Part shown: one piece after another, positions 1-6,935 of the stretch | Position numbering within the stretch: position 1 is the first letter of the stretch | Layout: each line of letters begins with the position of its first letter | Source of the DNA: Calditrichota bacterium | GTDB lineage: Bacteria; Electryoneota; RPQS01 | Direction: 5' to 3' | DNA: 10,817 nt | Assembly (NCBI GenBank): GCA_020057985.1 | Contig: JAGVEU010000486.1 | Location: 1 to 10,817, forward strand | Program-made: the position numbers and the translations under genes | The notes under the pieces: generated by a model | Told to the model about the DNA's origin: nothing | Seen by the model: the letters and a program-made list of their open reading frames with translations, nothing else | Databases searched by the model: none

Positions 1-420
1 GGTCATGATGAGTAGAATGTCAAAACTGCCCAGCACGGGTTCGATGGATTGAATCGGCGTTGAAGGATTAATCGAGACTCCGGCGCGCGCACCGAGTGAA
101 CGAATATGGGCAAGAGTGCGGTGTAAATGCGGACAAACTTCCTGATGCACTGTGATGCCGGACGCACCTGAATTTCGATAATCATCAATGGACTTCTCCG
201 GAGCTTCAATCATCAGGTGGACGTCGAGTTCAAGCGATGTCAGTTTATGTAGTTGAGTGATTAGTGGCGGTCCAAACGTCAAATTGGGAACGAAATGCCC
301 GTCCATGACATCACAATGCAGCAAGTCGGCACCTGCCTGCTCACACTGACGGATGTCGTCTGCGAGGTGCATGAAATCGCCCGCGAGAATCGAGGGTGCG
401 ATGCGAATCGGATAGTTCAA
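1..420 (-). CDS. rpe: Ribulose-phosphate 3-epimerase, 5' part (cut by window edge)
   Basis: It interconverts ribulose 5-phosphate and xylulose 5-phosphate in the cytosolic pentose phosphate pathway. The 140 visible codons begin with the family's IAPSILAGDF strand. They continue through the metal/active-site block LHCDVMDGHFVPNLTFGP (catalytic Asp and His ligand positions of the TIM barrel) and the second His-containing strand LDVHLMIE, and end in SFDILLIMT, just before the expected VNPGFGGQ, which lies outside the window. An in-frame TAA two codons upstream leaves the TTG at 418-420 as the only plausible start; the next in-frame Met falls inside the conserved block. No Shine-Dalgarno is visible. 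The gene is last in the visible operon, 46 bp after the PASTA gene. Assignment is firm from the motifs; the start codon is inferred. Confidence 0.95.
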   Translation of the reverse strand, partial: MNYPIRIAPSILAGDFMHLADDIRQCEQAGADLLHCDVMDGHFVPNLTFGPPLITQLHKLTSLELDVHLMIEAPEKSIDDYRNSGASGITVHQEVCPHLHRTLAHIRSLGARAGVSINPSTPIQSIEPVLGSFDILLIMT

Positions 421-466
421 GGTTTATACGTTGAGTTGTTAGTTACGAGGAGCTAATGACTGGCTG

Positions 467-1261
467 TCAGTCTGCCTGTTTAGGTTGTCTGTCGTTCTTC
501 GCCCTCTTGACAGCAACAACGAGATCAATTGCCGTTCCCGGTTCGACTTCCTCGCCGGTGCGGATGGATTGTGCTATGACAGTTCCGGCGGCAAAGGCAT
601 CGGTCTCCTTGCGCACGATTTTACCGACGATCAGACCCGACTCATTAATCAAAGCGCGCGCATCATGCAGGGTCTGCTCGACCAAGGCGGGCACAGCGAT
701 GCTCGCAGGTCGAATGCCGAGGGAAACAGTGATAAAGACACTCTCACCCGTTTCGATTTCCGAGTTAGGTTTAGGCTTCTGTCCAATCACAGTTCCTTTG
801 GGCACAGTTTCCGAGAAGCGATAGCTAATTTCGCCGCTTCCGCAGACAAGACCGAGAGTTTTGCACTTGAATTGTGCGGCACGCAAGTTCAGACCGACCA
901 GATCCGGAGCACGATCGGCCTCGATGGCGATTGCCGGAGTCACACGAATTTTTCTTTTCTGCTTAGCCAAAGATCCGGCGATTGGCATTTGCTCAAGGAT
1001 AGAGCCGGCAGGGACATCACCGCTTATCTTGCCCGGCTGCGCGACCACTTCAAAGCCCTTGCCGGCTGCGGCCTGTGCCGCTTCCGGCCAGGTCAGGCCG
1101 ATCAGATTGGGAATCGGTTTTTCGCTTCCTTGCCGTGTGTACAGCGGCATGACAATGTTATCTGTGAGAAAAAAAGTCAGCAACAGGATCGTCACGACCA
1201 CAAGCGTGATTTGTGCTGACTTTTTGGCAAGGAGAAGCAGAAGGCGTTCTTTGAAATCCAT
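467..1261 (-). CDS. Membrane-anchored PASTA-domain protein (three PASTA repeats, no kinase)
   Basis: A short basic N-terminus (MDFKERLLLLLAKK) precedes one transmembrane segment (about residues 18-38). Three PASTA repeats follow at about 48-108, 116-181 and 187-252; each opens with a P-x-L-x-G/E-x-T/N-hydrophobic motif and closes with G-x-x-hydrophobic-x-V-x-V. PASTA domains in general bind peptidoglycan or muropeptides, so the repeats should face the periplasm. The tail is charged (KRAKNDRQPKQAD). There is no Ser/Thr kinase domain and no transpeptidase domain, although PASTA repeats are best known from PknB-type kinases and PBP2x. The start ATG overlaps the rsmB stop by one base (TGATG), implying translational coupling. 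Specific function is unknown; a role in sensing or organising the cell wall is inference. Confidence 0.85.
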   Translation of the reverse strand: MDFKERLLLLLAKKSAQITLVVVTILLLTFFLTDNIVMPLYTRQGSEKPIPNLIGLTWPEAAQAAAGKGFEVVAQPGKISGDVPAGSILEQMPIAGSLAKQKRKIRVTPAIAIEADRAPDLVGLNLRAAQFKCKTLGLVCGSGEISYRFSETVPKGTVIGQKPKPNSEIETGESVFITVSLGIRPASIAVPALVEQTLHDARALINESGLIVGKIVRKETDAFAAGTVIAQSIRTGEEVEPGTAIDLVVAVKRAKNDRQPKQAD

Positions 1262-2670
1262 CAGGCAGTCATAGCACGGCGAAAGCGGGCCGCAAAAGCC
1301 CCGTCAGTACCGTGGATGTGAGTATAAGTTTCCATCTCTCCGCGAGCGCCGACGACGCTCTCCGGCAAAAATCCGCGCGCATCCTCGACATGAAACTCCG
1401 GATACAGTTTCAAGAAGTTGTCTACGATCTCATGGTTTTCAGAAGGCATAATACTGCAAGTGGAGTAAACAAGCACGCCGCCCGGTTTGGTCAACTCCGC
1501 GGCTTTCGAGATCAGTTCGATCTGCAGCTTGTTCTGATGTGGAAGTTGATGCGCTTTCCTTCGCCAGCGAACGTCGGGTCGCTTACGCAGTAACCCCAGA
1601 CTTGAACAGGGCACGTCGGCGATTACGCGATCAAAAAGGTCTTCCTTCAGTTGGCGCGCATCGCGATTGAGAACCTGAACCTCAGTGGCTCCGACACGAT
1701 TCATGTTTTCCTTGAGTAGATCGCAACGGACTTGGGATTCTTCAACAGCCACGATTTGCCCAGCGCTTTTCATGCGTTGATAGATCGCAATGGTCTTTCC
1801 GCCCGGAGCGGCACAGAGGTCTAATACTCGCTCACCCGGCTCAGGCGCAAGCAAGGCAACCGCGAGTCCGGCGCTCTCGTCTTGCACGGTGATGCGACCG
1901 CCGTCGAGCAATGACTGAATCTGGCCGATGGAAGAGGTGTCCAGTCTGAAGTATCCATCCAGCAGTCTTGACGGATCAAACCGCAATGCTCGCGACTTGA
2001 GGTTCTGAATTAGATCATCGCTGCTCCACGAAAGCGTATTGATCGTGATGGTCAGCGGGGCACGCGAGTTATTCGCTTCGAGCGCCTTCGCAGCATCATC
2101 GTGGCCAAACAAGTCGGTCAACTCACGGACAATCCAACGGGGATGGGACTGCAAGAAAACAAGCGTCGCCATCTCGTCGCTGCCTTCCGGCGGAGTTGTC
2201 CAACGTTCGCGCTCACGGGCGAGCCTTCTCAAGATTGCGTTTACCAGACCAGCGGCAGGTTTGCCGAGTTTGTTCACCGCGATTTCCACCGTCTGACTGA
2301 CGGCGGCATGATCGGGAATGCGATCCTGACAGAAGATTTGGTAGGCTCCCATTCGCAGCAAAGTTCGAATCAGCGGGTTAGCTCTGACGAAATCGCCGTT
2401 GAAAATCGGTGCGATGACCGAGTCCAACCGACCTCGCCAGCGAATAGATCCCCAGAATAAATCAGCGGCGAGAGTTCTGTCACTGCCTCGAAGGGTAGAG
2501 TGTGACAAATGCCGGCCGAGGATATCGTCCGCGTATTCAGAACTTCTTTCAAACTCCGTTAACGCATCAGCCGCTACTGAACGGGAGGTAGGAGTAGAGG
2601 TTGGTGGGTTCACCTTCAACTGTTCCTGTTGAACGCGCGGAGCGTCGTCTTCAGGTGTGTTCATTGCCAT
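1261..2670 (-). CDS. rsmB: 16S rRNA (cytosine(967)-C5)-methyltransferase RsmB
   Basis: It transfers a methyl group from SAM to C5 of C967 in 16S rRNA during 30S maturation. Residues about 30-170 form the NusB-like RNA-binding domain (YQIFCQDRIPDHAAVSQTVEIA, GLVNAILRRL). The catalytic half carries motif I DLCAAPGGKT (284-293), motif IV DVPCSSLG with Cys355, and motif VI YSTCS with Cys405; the two cysteines are the release and nucleophile residues known for the family. The usual DAPC is DVPC here, a mild change. Length (469 aa) is normal, with a low-complexity N-terminal extension of about 30 residues rich in Pro, Thr and Ser. ATG 2670 was taken; ATG 2664 two codons later is equally possible. 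No Shine-Dalgarno precedes either. First visible gene of the rsmB-PASTA-rpe operon and divergent from the lipid A acyltransferase gene. Confidence 0.95.
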   Translation of the reverse strand: MAMNTPEDDAPRVQQEQLKVNPPTSTPTSRSVAADALTEFERSSEYADDILGRHLSHSTLRGSDRTLAADLFWGSIRWRGRLDSVIAPIFNGDFVRANPLIRTLLRMGAYQIFCQDRIPDHAAVSQTVEIAVNKLGKPAAGLVNAILRRLARERERWTTPPEGSDEMATLVFLQSHPRWIVRELTDLFGHDDAAKALEANNSRAPLTITINTLSWSSDDLIQNLKSRALRFDPSRLLDGYFRLDTSSIGQIQSLLDGGRITVQDESAGLAVALLAPEPGERVLDLCAAPGGKTIAIYQRMKSAGQIVAVEESQVRCDLLKENMNRVGATEVQVLNRDARQLKEDLFDRVIADVPCSSLGLLRKRPDVRWRRKAHQLPHQNKLQIELISKAAELTKPGGVLVYSTCSIMPSENHEIVDNFLKLYPEFHVEDARGFLPESVVGARGEMETYTHIHGTDGAFAARFRRAMTA

Positions 2671-2680
2671 GGCGTCCCGA

Positions 2681-2712
2681 TTAAATTAACAAATTCTTTG
2701 GCCAAAACGCAA
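2681..2712 (-). promoter_or_regulatory. Candidate promoter of the rsmB operon
   Basis: Read on the minus strand, TTGCGT (2712-2707) and TAATTTAA (2688-2681) are separated by 18 bp. The -10 partly matches the TAnnTTTG form used in Bacteroidota. Transcription would begin only a few bases before ATG 2670, giving an almost leaderless mRNA, which would fit the missing Shine-Dalgarno. Both boxes are weak matches, so this is tentative. Confidence 0.3.
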
Positions 2713-2731
2713 GCGTGAGCTAAACCCGCGC

Positions 2732-2763
2732 TTGACATTCGGGCAGATTTTCCTTTATTTACA
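2732..2763 (+). promoter_or_regulatory. Candidate promoter of the lipid A acyltransferase / heptosyltransferase genes
   Basis: A perfect TTGACA (2732-2737) is followed after 18 bp by TATTTACA (2756-2763), a moderate -10. The start would lie near 2770, about 27 bases before ATG 2797. A 6-bp inverted repeat, CAAGCG (2710-2715) and CGCTTG (2729-2734), overlaps the -35 box and could be an operator or chance. Confidence 0.5.
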
Positions 2764-2796
2764 CTACATTGCACTAAGTTCAGTTTCCGACTCCAG

Positions 2797-3672
2797 ATGT
2801 CCATTTCACACCGACTCGAGTACTTTGCATCCGTCAGTCTGTTCGCGCTGATACGCCTCCTCCCGCGCCGTTGGCACTCCGTGTGCGGCGCAGCACTTGG
2901 GCAAGTTGTTTATTTTATTGGAATTCGACGTCAAGTAACCCTAAGTAACCTCGCATTGGCTTTCCCGAGTTTGCCTCGAAAAGCACTCCATGCAGTTGCC
3001 CGAAGAGTCTATAGACATTTCGGAAGAGTGGCAGTATCTTTCGGGAGCGTACCGCATTTGAGTGCCTCTGCTGTTGGCAAGTGGATTCATCTTCGGAATG
3101 TAGAGCCGCTCAAGGAGGCTGTATCCGCCGGAAAGGGCGCAATCGTGGTGTCTGGACATCTTGGGAACTGGGAACTTATGGGGGCAATCATAGCCACAAT
3201 AGGTCTACCTGTGACTTTCGTAGTAACGACGCAACGAAATAAGCTTATCGAGTCTCTGATTGACCGGTATCGCGAGGCTGCCGACATTGAAATTGTAAAG
3301 CGGCGTGCGGCAGTCAAAGGGGTTCTGTCGGCTTTGAAGCGCAACCGGTTGGTGGCAATCCTGATAGATCAGGATGCGCACGAGGACGGAGCATTTGTCC
3401 CGTTTTTCGGCCGGTTGTCGTCCACACCTCGTGGTCCCGCGATTTTTCATCTTCGCACGGGAGCACCGCTTATATTTGCGAGCTGTATTAGACTGCCGGG
3501 TGACCACTACCGGATTGAAGTAGAGAGACTTAATACTGGCAACCTCACGGACGCCGATGAAATTATCGCTTTGGCCACAGCGAGACTCGAGGCCGCTATC
3601 CGTGAGACTCCTGAACAGTGGTTTTGGATGCACCGCCGATGGAAAACTTCCCCCGTCGAATTCTCGTCATAG
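2797..3672 (+). CDS. Lipid A late acyltransferase, LpxL/LpxM (HtrB) family
   Basis: Family members add a secondary acyl chain to the lipid A precursor at the inner face of the cytoplasmic membrane. The protein (291 aa, usual length about 290-310) has a hydrophobic N-terminal anchor region (residues 9-42). It carries the catalytic H-x4-E motif as GHLGNWE (His121, Glu126), the downstream block LIDQDAHEDGAFVPFFGR (190-206) and the family's C-terminal signature EQWFWMHRRWKT (273-284). Which acyl position or donor it uses cannot be told from sequence. The start ATG has no Shine-Dalgarno. The 3' end overlaps the heptosyltransferase start by 34 bp, so the two LPS genes are very likely cotranscribed and translationally coupled. 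Assigning LpxL rather than LpxM is not possible here, so no symbol is given. Confidence 0.9.
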   Translation: MSISHRLEYFASVSLFALIRLLPRRWHSVCGAALGQVVYFIGIRRQVTLSNLALAFPSLPRKALHAVARRVYRHFGRVAVSFGSVPHLSASAVGKWIHLRNVEPLKEAVSAGKGAIVVSGHLGNWELMGAIIATIGLPVTFVVTTQRNKLIESLIDRYREAADIEIVKRRAAVKGVLSALKRNRLVAILIDQDAHEDGAFVPFFGRLSSTPRGPAIFHLRTGAPLIFASCIRLPGDHYRIEVERLNTGNLTDADEIIALATARLEAAIRETPEQWFWMHRRWKTSPVEFSS

Positions 3673-4724
3673 ACACCGCCTGGATCGGCGACGTCATCTT
3701 TACCACGTCTTTGCTTGGCGCGGTGAAGAAAACCTGGCCTGATGCGCTGGTGGATATTCTGGTGGCTCCGCGTGGGGAACCATTGGTTAGGAATCATCCT
3801 CATTTGCATCGGATTTGGATCTATGATAAAAGAGGAAAAGAAAGAGGCATCGTCAGTCTGCTAAAGCTGGGAAGAGCGCTTCAATCCGAGGGCTACGATC
3901 TGGTCATCAATGCTCACCCCTCGCTTCGAAGCCGGATTCTTGCCAAGCTAACGGATTCACCAATTCGAATCGGATATGAGGGCTTTGGCAGCAGGTTTTG
4001 CCATACGCATGTCGTGCCGAATGACTTAGCATTGGAACCGGATCATGTTGAACGACGCATGGCTCTGTTGCGGGTACTCGGCGAAATCGGGGAAACCTCG
4101 CCGCTGCATGTAGAAATAGGGCAAGAGGACTTGGTTTGGGCGGAGAAGTTCCTGAGGAACAAACTTCAAACTACAAACTTCAAACCACAAACTCAAGAGA
4201 ACTTGACACAGCAAGCTGTGTCGCTACTGGGACTTGTTCCGGGATCGGCGTGGGAGACCAAGCGGTGGCCGGAAGCTCATTATCGAGATCTTGCGGCAAG
4301 ATGGATACATGAGCGAAACGGAGCCGTGCTTGTGTTCGGCGGAAGTGATGACAGAAGTCTTGTGGAGAGGATCGGCGGGTCTGAGCAGCGGATTACCGGA
4401 GTTGTGGGCGAGCCGCTCGGAAGAGTCGGTGCTTTGCTGAGCAAGTGCGATGTTGTGGTCGGCAATGACACCGGAGTGACGCTCCTTGCTGTCGCAGTGG
4501 GAAGCGCACGTGTTTTAGCTCTTTATGGTTGCACACAGGTTAATTACGCGTTCCCTGAGCCTCATCGTGCCATCACTGCAGGAGTGCCTTGTTGTCTGCC
4601 GCGTACCGGTCATGGGAGCAATCGCTGCAAATGGTCTAAGGATGGCGCTTGGTGTATGGGACAGATTTCGGTAGAGAGTGTGTGGCGTGAGATGAATGAA
4701 AAGGCTAAGGATAACAGATCATAA
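3639..4724 (+). CDS. LPS heptosyltransferase, GT9 family (WaaF/RfaF-like)
   Basis: GT9 enzymes transfer heptose from an ADP-heptose donor to the LPS inner core at the cytoplasmic face. The N-terminal Rossmann domain opens with RRILVIDTAWIGDVIFTTSLL, including the conserved Asp18. The C-terminal domain starts at LLGLVPGSAWETKRWP (residues 196-211, Lys208) and holds VFGGSDD and GNDTGVTLLAVAVG (275-288). The Cys-rich end PCCLPRT...CKWSKDGAWCM (317-340) resembles that of WaaF-like proteins. Two oddities: the His usual in the D-T/S-G-x-x-H motif is Leu283, and the interdomain linker (about 174-195) is stretched by a DNA tandem repeat. ATG 3639 was chosen over GTG 3618 because it sits directly before the family N-terminus. 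The gene overlaps the acyltransferase by 34 bp. Heptosyltransferase family membership is firm; donor and acceptor are inferred. Confidence 0.88.
   Translation: MENFPRRILVIDTAWIGDVIFTTSLLGAVKKTWPDALVDILVAPRGEPLVRNHPHLHRIWIYDKRGKERGIVSLLKLGRALQSEGYDLVINAHPSLRSRILAKLTDSPIRIGYEGFGSRFCHTHVVPNDLALEPDHVERRMALLRVLGEIGETSPLHVEIGQEDLVWAEKFLRNKLQTTNFKPQTQENLTQQAVSLLGLVPGSAWETKRWPEAHYRDLAARWIHERNGAVLVFGGSDDRSLVERIGGSEQRITGVVGEPLGRVGALLSKCDVVVGNDTGVTLLAVAVGSARVLALYGCTQVNYAFPEPHRAITAGVPCCLPRTGHGSNRCKWSKDGAWCMGQISVESVWREMNEKAKDNRS
4159..4194 (+). repeat. 14-bp tandem repeat inside the heptosyltransferase gene
   Basis: The unit ACAAACTTCAAACT (4159-4172) is repeated as ACAAACTTCAAACC (4173-4186), then a partial third copy ACAAACTC (4187-4194). 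It encodes part of the Gln/Thr/Asn-rich stretch NKLQTTNFKPQTQENLTQQ between the two Rossmann domains. The local composition (A/C-rich, no G) is unlike the surrounding gene, suggesting an inserted or expanded repeat tolerated in a linker. Confidence 0.85.
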
Positions 4725-4771
4725 TTGCACTCTCAGTGAGTCTTTATTCGTCATGGATGGCGGCTATTTTC

Positions 4772-4906
4772 TGTCATCCTGAACACCCACGTCTTCGTGG
4801 GGCGTTCAGGATCTCTGTTTGCCCCTTCCTGTCCGCTGCTCATTCGGAGTGTGGTGAGGGCTGAGCAAGGGGGCTGAGATTCTGACGGAGGACCGTCAGA
4901 ATGACA
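4772..4906. repeat. Composite palindromic repeat element (about 135 bp) between convergent genes
   Basis: Hairpin 1: ATCCTGAAC (4776-4784) pairs with GTTCAGGAT (4804-4812), enclosing a second stem CCCACG/CGTGGG (4786-4791, 4796-4801) around a TCTT loop. Hairpin 2: ATTCTGACGG (4879-4888) pairs with CCGTCAGAAT (4893-4902) around AGGA. The two halves are also inverted relative to each other: TGTCATCCTGA (4772-4782) matches the complement of TCAGAATGACA (4896-4906) at 10 of 11 bases, and TCAGGATCTC (4806-4815) matches that of GAGATTCTGA (4876-4885) at 9 of 10. This layout suggests a REP/MITE-like dispersed element with two inverted monomers. No ORF is evident in it. It may also act as a transcription barrier for the plus-strand genes, though no T-tract follows. 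Confidence 0.75.
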
Positions 4907-4937
4907 ATGCGGTGTGAGCATGCTTGGCAGATACATG

Positions 4938-4966
4938 AAAAACCGCCAGCCGATGGGCTGGCGGTT
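4938..4966 (-). terminator. Rho-independent terminator of the AAA+/membrane protein/peptide operon
   Basis: A perfect 11-bp stem, AACCGCCAGCC (4941-4951) and GGCTGGCGGTT (4956-4966), closes on a 4-base loop GATG. Read on the minus strand the stem runs into TTTTT (4942-4938). It lies 25 bp after the stop codon of the AAA+ gene. The plus-strand side has no T-tract, so it works for the minus strand only. Confidence 0.9.
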
Positions 4967-4990
4967 GCATAAGAGTGAATCTGAGAAGGT

Positions 4991-5848
4991 CTACTTCGCG
5001 TTGCCTGCGGCGAGGCTGGCGTCGTTGCGACGCAATCTTCCCCAGAGGGTTTGCAGGGCGCTCTTGATACCGGAGGACGCCGGTCTTTGTTCGAAATGCT
5101 CGAGAATGATTGCCGGTTCGAACTCGCCGCGGGAGAGGACCATCACGCTCTCAAGATGATTGCGCAATTGACGGACATTTCCCGGCCATGCGACCTTGGT
5201 CAAGAGTTCCATATAATGATACGGTACGCTGGGCAGTTCGATGCCTTCGCGGAGGGAGAAGCTGTCGAGGAGTTCAGTCACAAGATACGGAATATCGTCA
5301 GCTCGTTCAGACAGCGACGGCATATCGAGAGTTTTAGTAGATAGCAGGGTGAGCAATTCGGCAAGAAACAATCCGCGATTCACCAGCCGATCCAGTTCCT
5401 CACGATTGGCCGTAGCAATAATGCGACAACTCAGGTTCCGCGCCTCGCGATAGCAGTTCTCGAAACGACCCTTGCGCAGGACATCGAGCAGCTTCTGCTG
5501 CGCGATAAGGCTGAGGCTCTCGATGCCTTCAATCAGTAGTGTGCCTTCCGCCGCTTCTTCGAGCTTTCCCTTCATCCCGGTAGCAGGATCTCCGAACAGT
5601 ATCTTGTCGAGCATGTCAAGCGTCAACATGCTGGAGCGCAGGGAAACGAAGGGCTTTTCGCTGCGATAGCCTTCATTGTGAATGGCCTTCGCAAGCATAG
5701 TCTTGCCGGCGCCTTTTTCTCCCTGAATCAGAAGCGGTTCGACCGAGTGCGCCAGAGGCCGGGCCTTGCCGATGGTCTCGCGCATGGCACGACTGCGGGC
5801 CGTGATCGTGTCCAAACAGTAACGGCTTTCGGTTCGGGTGGTTGACAT
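4991..5848 (-). CDS. Degenerate sigma54-activator-like AAA+ protein lacking GAFTGA and HTH
   Basis: The 285-aa protein is a bare AAA+ module related to bacterial enhancer-binding proteins. Visible are Walker A GEKGAGKT (43-50), LFGD (84-87), QQKLLDVLRKGRF (117-129), sensor I region RIIATANREEL (142-152) and sensor II region WPGNVRQLRNHLE (221-233). Between LFGD and LEEAAEGT about ten residues are missing compared with the family, and the sigma54-contacting GAFTGA loop is absent. Walker B reads TLLIEGIE (103-110) instead of hhhhDE. The arginine-finger segment F-R-x-D-L-Y-Y-R-L is FLAELLTLL. There is no receiver or sensor domain in front and no Fis-type HTH behind; the end is a short basic tail. 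So nucleotide binding is plausible, while hydrolysis and sigma54 activation are doubtful. ATG 5848 has GGAG eight bases upstream; the in-frame ATG 5881 has no Shine-Dalgarno. It is 44 bp after the membrane-protein gene and is followed by the terminator. Confidence 0.85.
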   Translation of the reverse strand: MSTTRTESRYCLDTITARSRAMRETIGKARPLAHSVEPLLIQGEKGAGKTMLAKAIHNEGYRSEKPFVSLRSSMLTLDMLDKILFGDPATGMKGKLEEAAEGTLLIEGIESLSLIAQQKLLDVLRKGRFENCYREARNLSCRIIATANREELDRLVNRGLFLAELLTLLSTKTLDMPSLSERADDIPYLVTELLDSFSLREGIELPSVPYHYMELLTKVAWPGNVRQLRNHLESVMVLSRGEFEPAIILEHFEQRPASSGIKSALQTLWGRLRRNDASLAAGNAK

Positions 5849-5892
5849 CAAAGTGTCTCCAATGGGATAGGAAAGGTGCATGTTTTATTTAG

Positions 5893-6873
5893 TTAGTTGT
5901 CGTGTTTTTTTGCAAAAGAGTTCGTCGAGCGCGGCGTATGCCTCTTAACTTCTACTTTTGATTCGCCTGTGCCAAGGAATATCCTCGCGCCAACCTTCTT
6001 CGGATCAAAAAAACACCATAGAATAATGCGATCAAAGATGCCAACGCGCCGATCGATACGAGGGTCAAGAGATAAGCATTGGGATTCATAATATTCAGCG
6101 ATCCTTTGTGATTTGTACTTGAGTCGTAAGAGAAGACTTATATTCATTCCGGCCAGCACAATTCCGTTTGCCCATTGGGTGATGCTCATCAGTTCCACAC
6201 TACTCACCTGCGCGAACATCTCTGCTGTATCCACCGCGAACGATAGTCCAAACAGGAAGAGGAGTGTATCGGCATAAGCACCAATCGGGCGATCCGTCTT
6301 GTACTTGTGCAGAAAGAATGCCAACAGCGATAGGAGCGAAATTAGGTTTACTATAATGGCCGATTTCTGAATCGGAGCATACACCACAGCAGGATTTAGT
6401 TCATACGAACTAAGCAGAATCCGCTCCGGGGACCAGTAGTAGGGCCAAAACAACCACAGAACGATGGGCAAAACAACCAGTGCAGTCAGACCATTGACTG
6501 CCCATCGCTTCTCGTCCTTAAATACATAAGTAAACAAGATGTTCGCAACTGTCCATGCCATTAGAGAGTGGATGATGACGAGAGCAAGGGCATAGGCGAT
6601 GATCCCTGCCGATTTTCCGCTCCAGAACCAGAAATGGTAAACCACAGGGACTGACAAAGCGAGGGCAAGATATAGGAACCATAACTGAAAAAAAATGCTC
6701 CTGTAGTGTTTTTCCTGGCGATACACCAAAAAACTCAGGAGCGAGAGAAGACTTAACTGCGCGATGTTGAGCGCGAAACTGATGTTAGCAGTCAATTCTA
6801 TAAATGGCAGATATCCCAGTGTATACCATAGGATTCCCGCCACAGTGACTGCATAAAAGAGTAATAGAAACAT
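5893..6873 (-). CDS. Polytopic inner-membrane protein of unknown function (eight predicted spans)
   Basis: I do not recognise a family. The 326-aa protein has hydrophobic spans at about 2-24, 31-51, 60-83, 88-117, 128-147, 170-189, 200-221 and 230-250, rich in Trp, Tyr and Phe, with short loops. A basic segment RLKYKSQR (250-257) follows, then a hydrophilic tail of about 70 residues. The layout recalls the multi-span sensor halves of some signalling proteins, but no kinase, HTH or cyclase domain follows. ATG 6873 was chosen because GAGG ends five bases upstream; an in-frame GTG at 6879 lies inside that ribosome binding site. Residues 262-307 of the tail overlap a different-frame ORF that itself looks like a membrane peptide, so the true C-terminus is uncertain. 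It sits 62 bp after the secreted peptide gene and 44 bp before the AAA+ gene, in one apparent operon. Confidence 0.8.
   Translation of the reverse strand: MFLLLFYAVTVAGILWYTLGYLPFIELTANISFALNIAQLSLLSLLSFLVYRQEKHYRSIFFQLWFLYLALALSVPVVYHFWFWSGKSAGIIAYALALVIIHSLMAWTVANILFTYVFKDEKRWAVNGLTALVVLPIVLWLFWPYYWSPERILLSSYELNPAVVYAPIQKSAIIVNLISLLSLLAFFLHKYKTDRPIGAYADTLLFLFGLSFAVDTAEMFAQVSSVELMSITQWANGIVLAGMNISLLLRLKYKSQRIAEYYESQCLSLDPRIDRRVGIFDRIILWCFFDPKKVGARIFLGTGESKVEVKRHTPRSTNSFAKKHDN
5952..6089 (-). CDS. Possible small single-span membrane protein, out of frame within the polytopic gene's 3' end
   Basis: A 45-codon ORF from ATG 6089 to TAG 5952 lies in another frame of the same strand. It encodes MNPNAYLLTL, a continuous hydrophobic span (about residues 6-29), then RRRLARGYSLAQANQK: a typical short membrane protein with a positive cytoplasmic side, superficially like CcmD-type proteins. 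AAAGGA lies about 12 bases upstream, farther than ideal. The overlapping frame is the hydrophilic tail of the polytopic protein; both stay open. A run of seven T (6013-6007 on the minus strand) inside the overlap could allow slippage or hide a sequencing indel. Whether this ORF is translated, fused by frameshift to the polytopic protein, or chance cannot be decided from one sequence. Confidence 0.4.
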   Translation of the reverse strand: MNPNAYLLTLVSIGALASLIALFYGVFLIRRRLARGYSLAQANQK

Positions 6874-6935
6874 TGGCACCTCGGACAGAACTTATCCGGT
6901 GCCTCTGATTCTATGGGCAGGCTGTCGAAGTAAGC

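Noticed and set aside
456..1274. Long plus-strand frames opposite the PASTA gene (up to 244 codons)
   Set aside because: They are antisense shadows; the minus strand gives clear PASTA repeats and a coupled operon, while the plus frames show no domain.
4776..4820. Hairpin after the heptosyltransferase gene as a rho-independent terminator
   Set aside because: The stem is strong but is followed by CTCTGTTTGCC rather than a T-tract, and it is explained better as half of the composite repeat.
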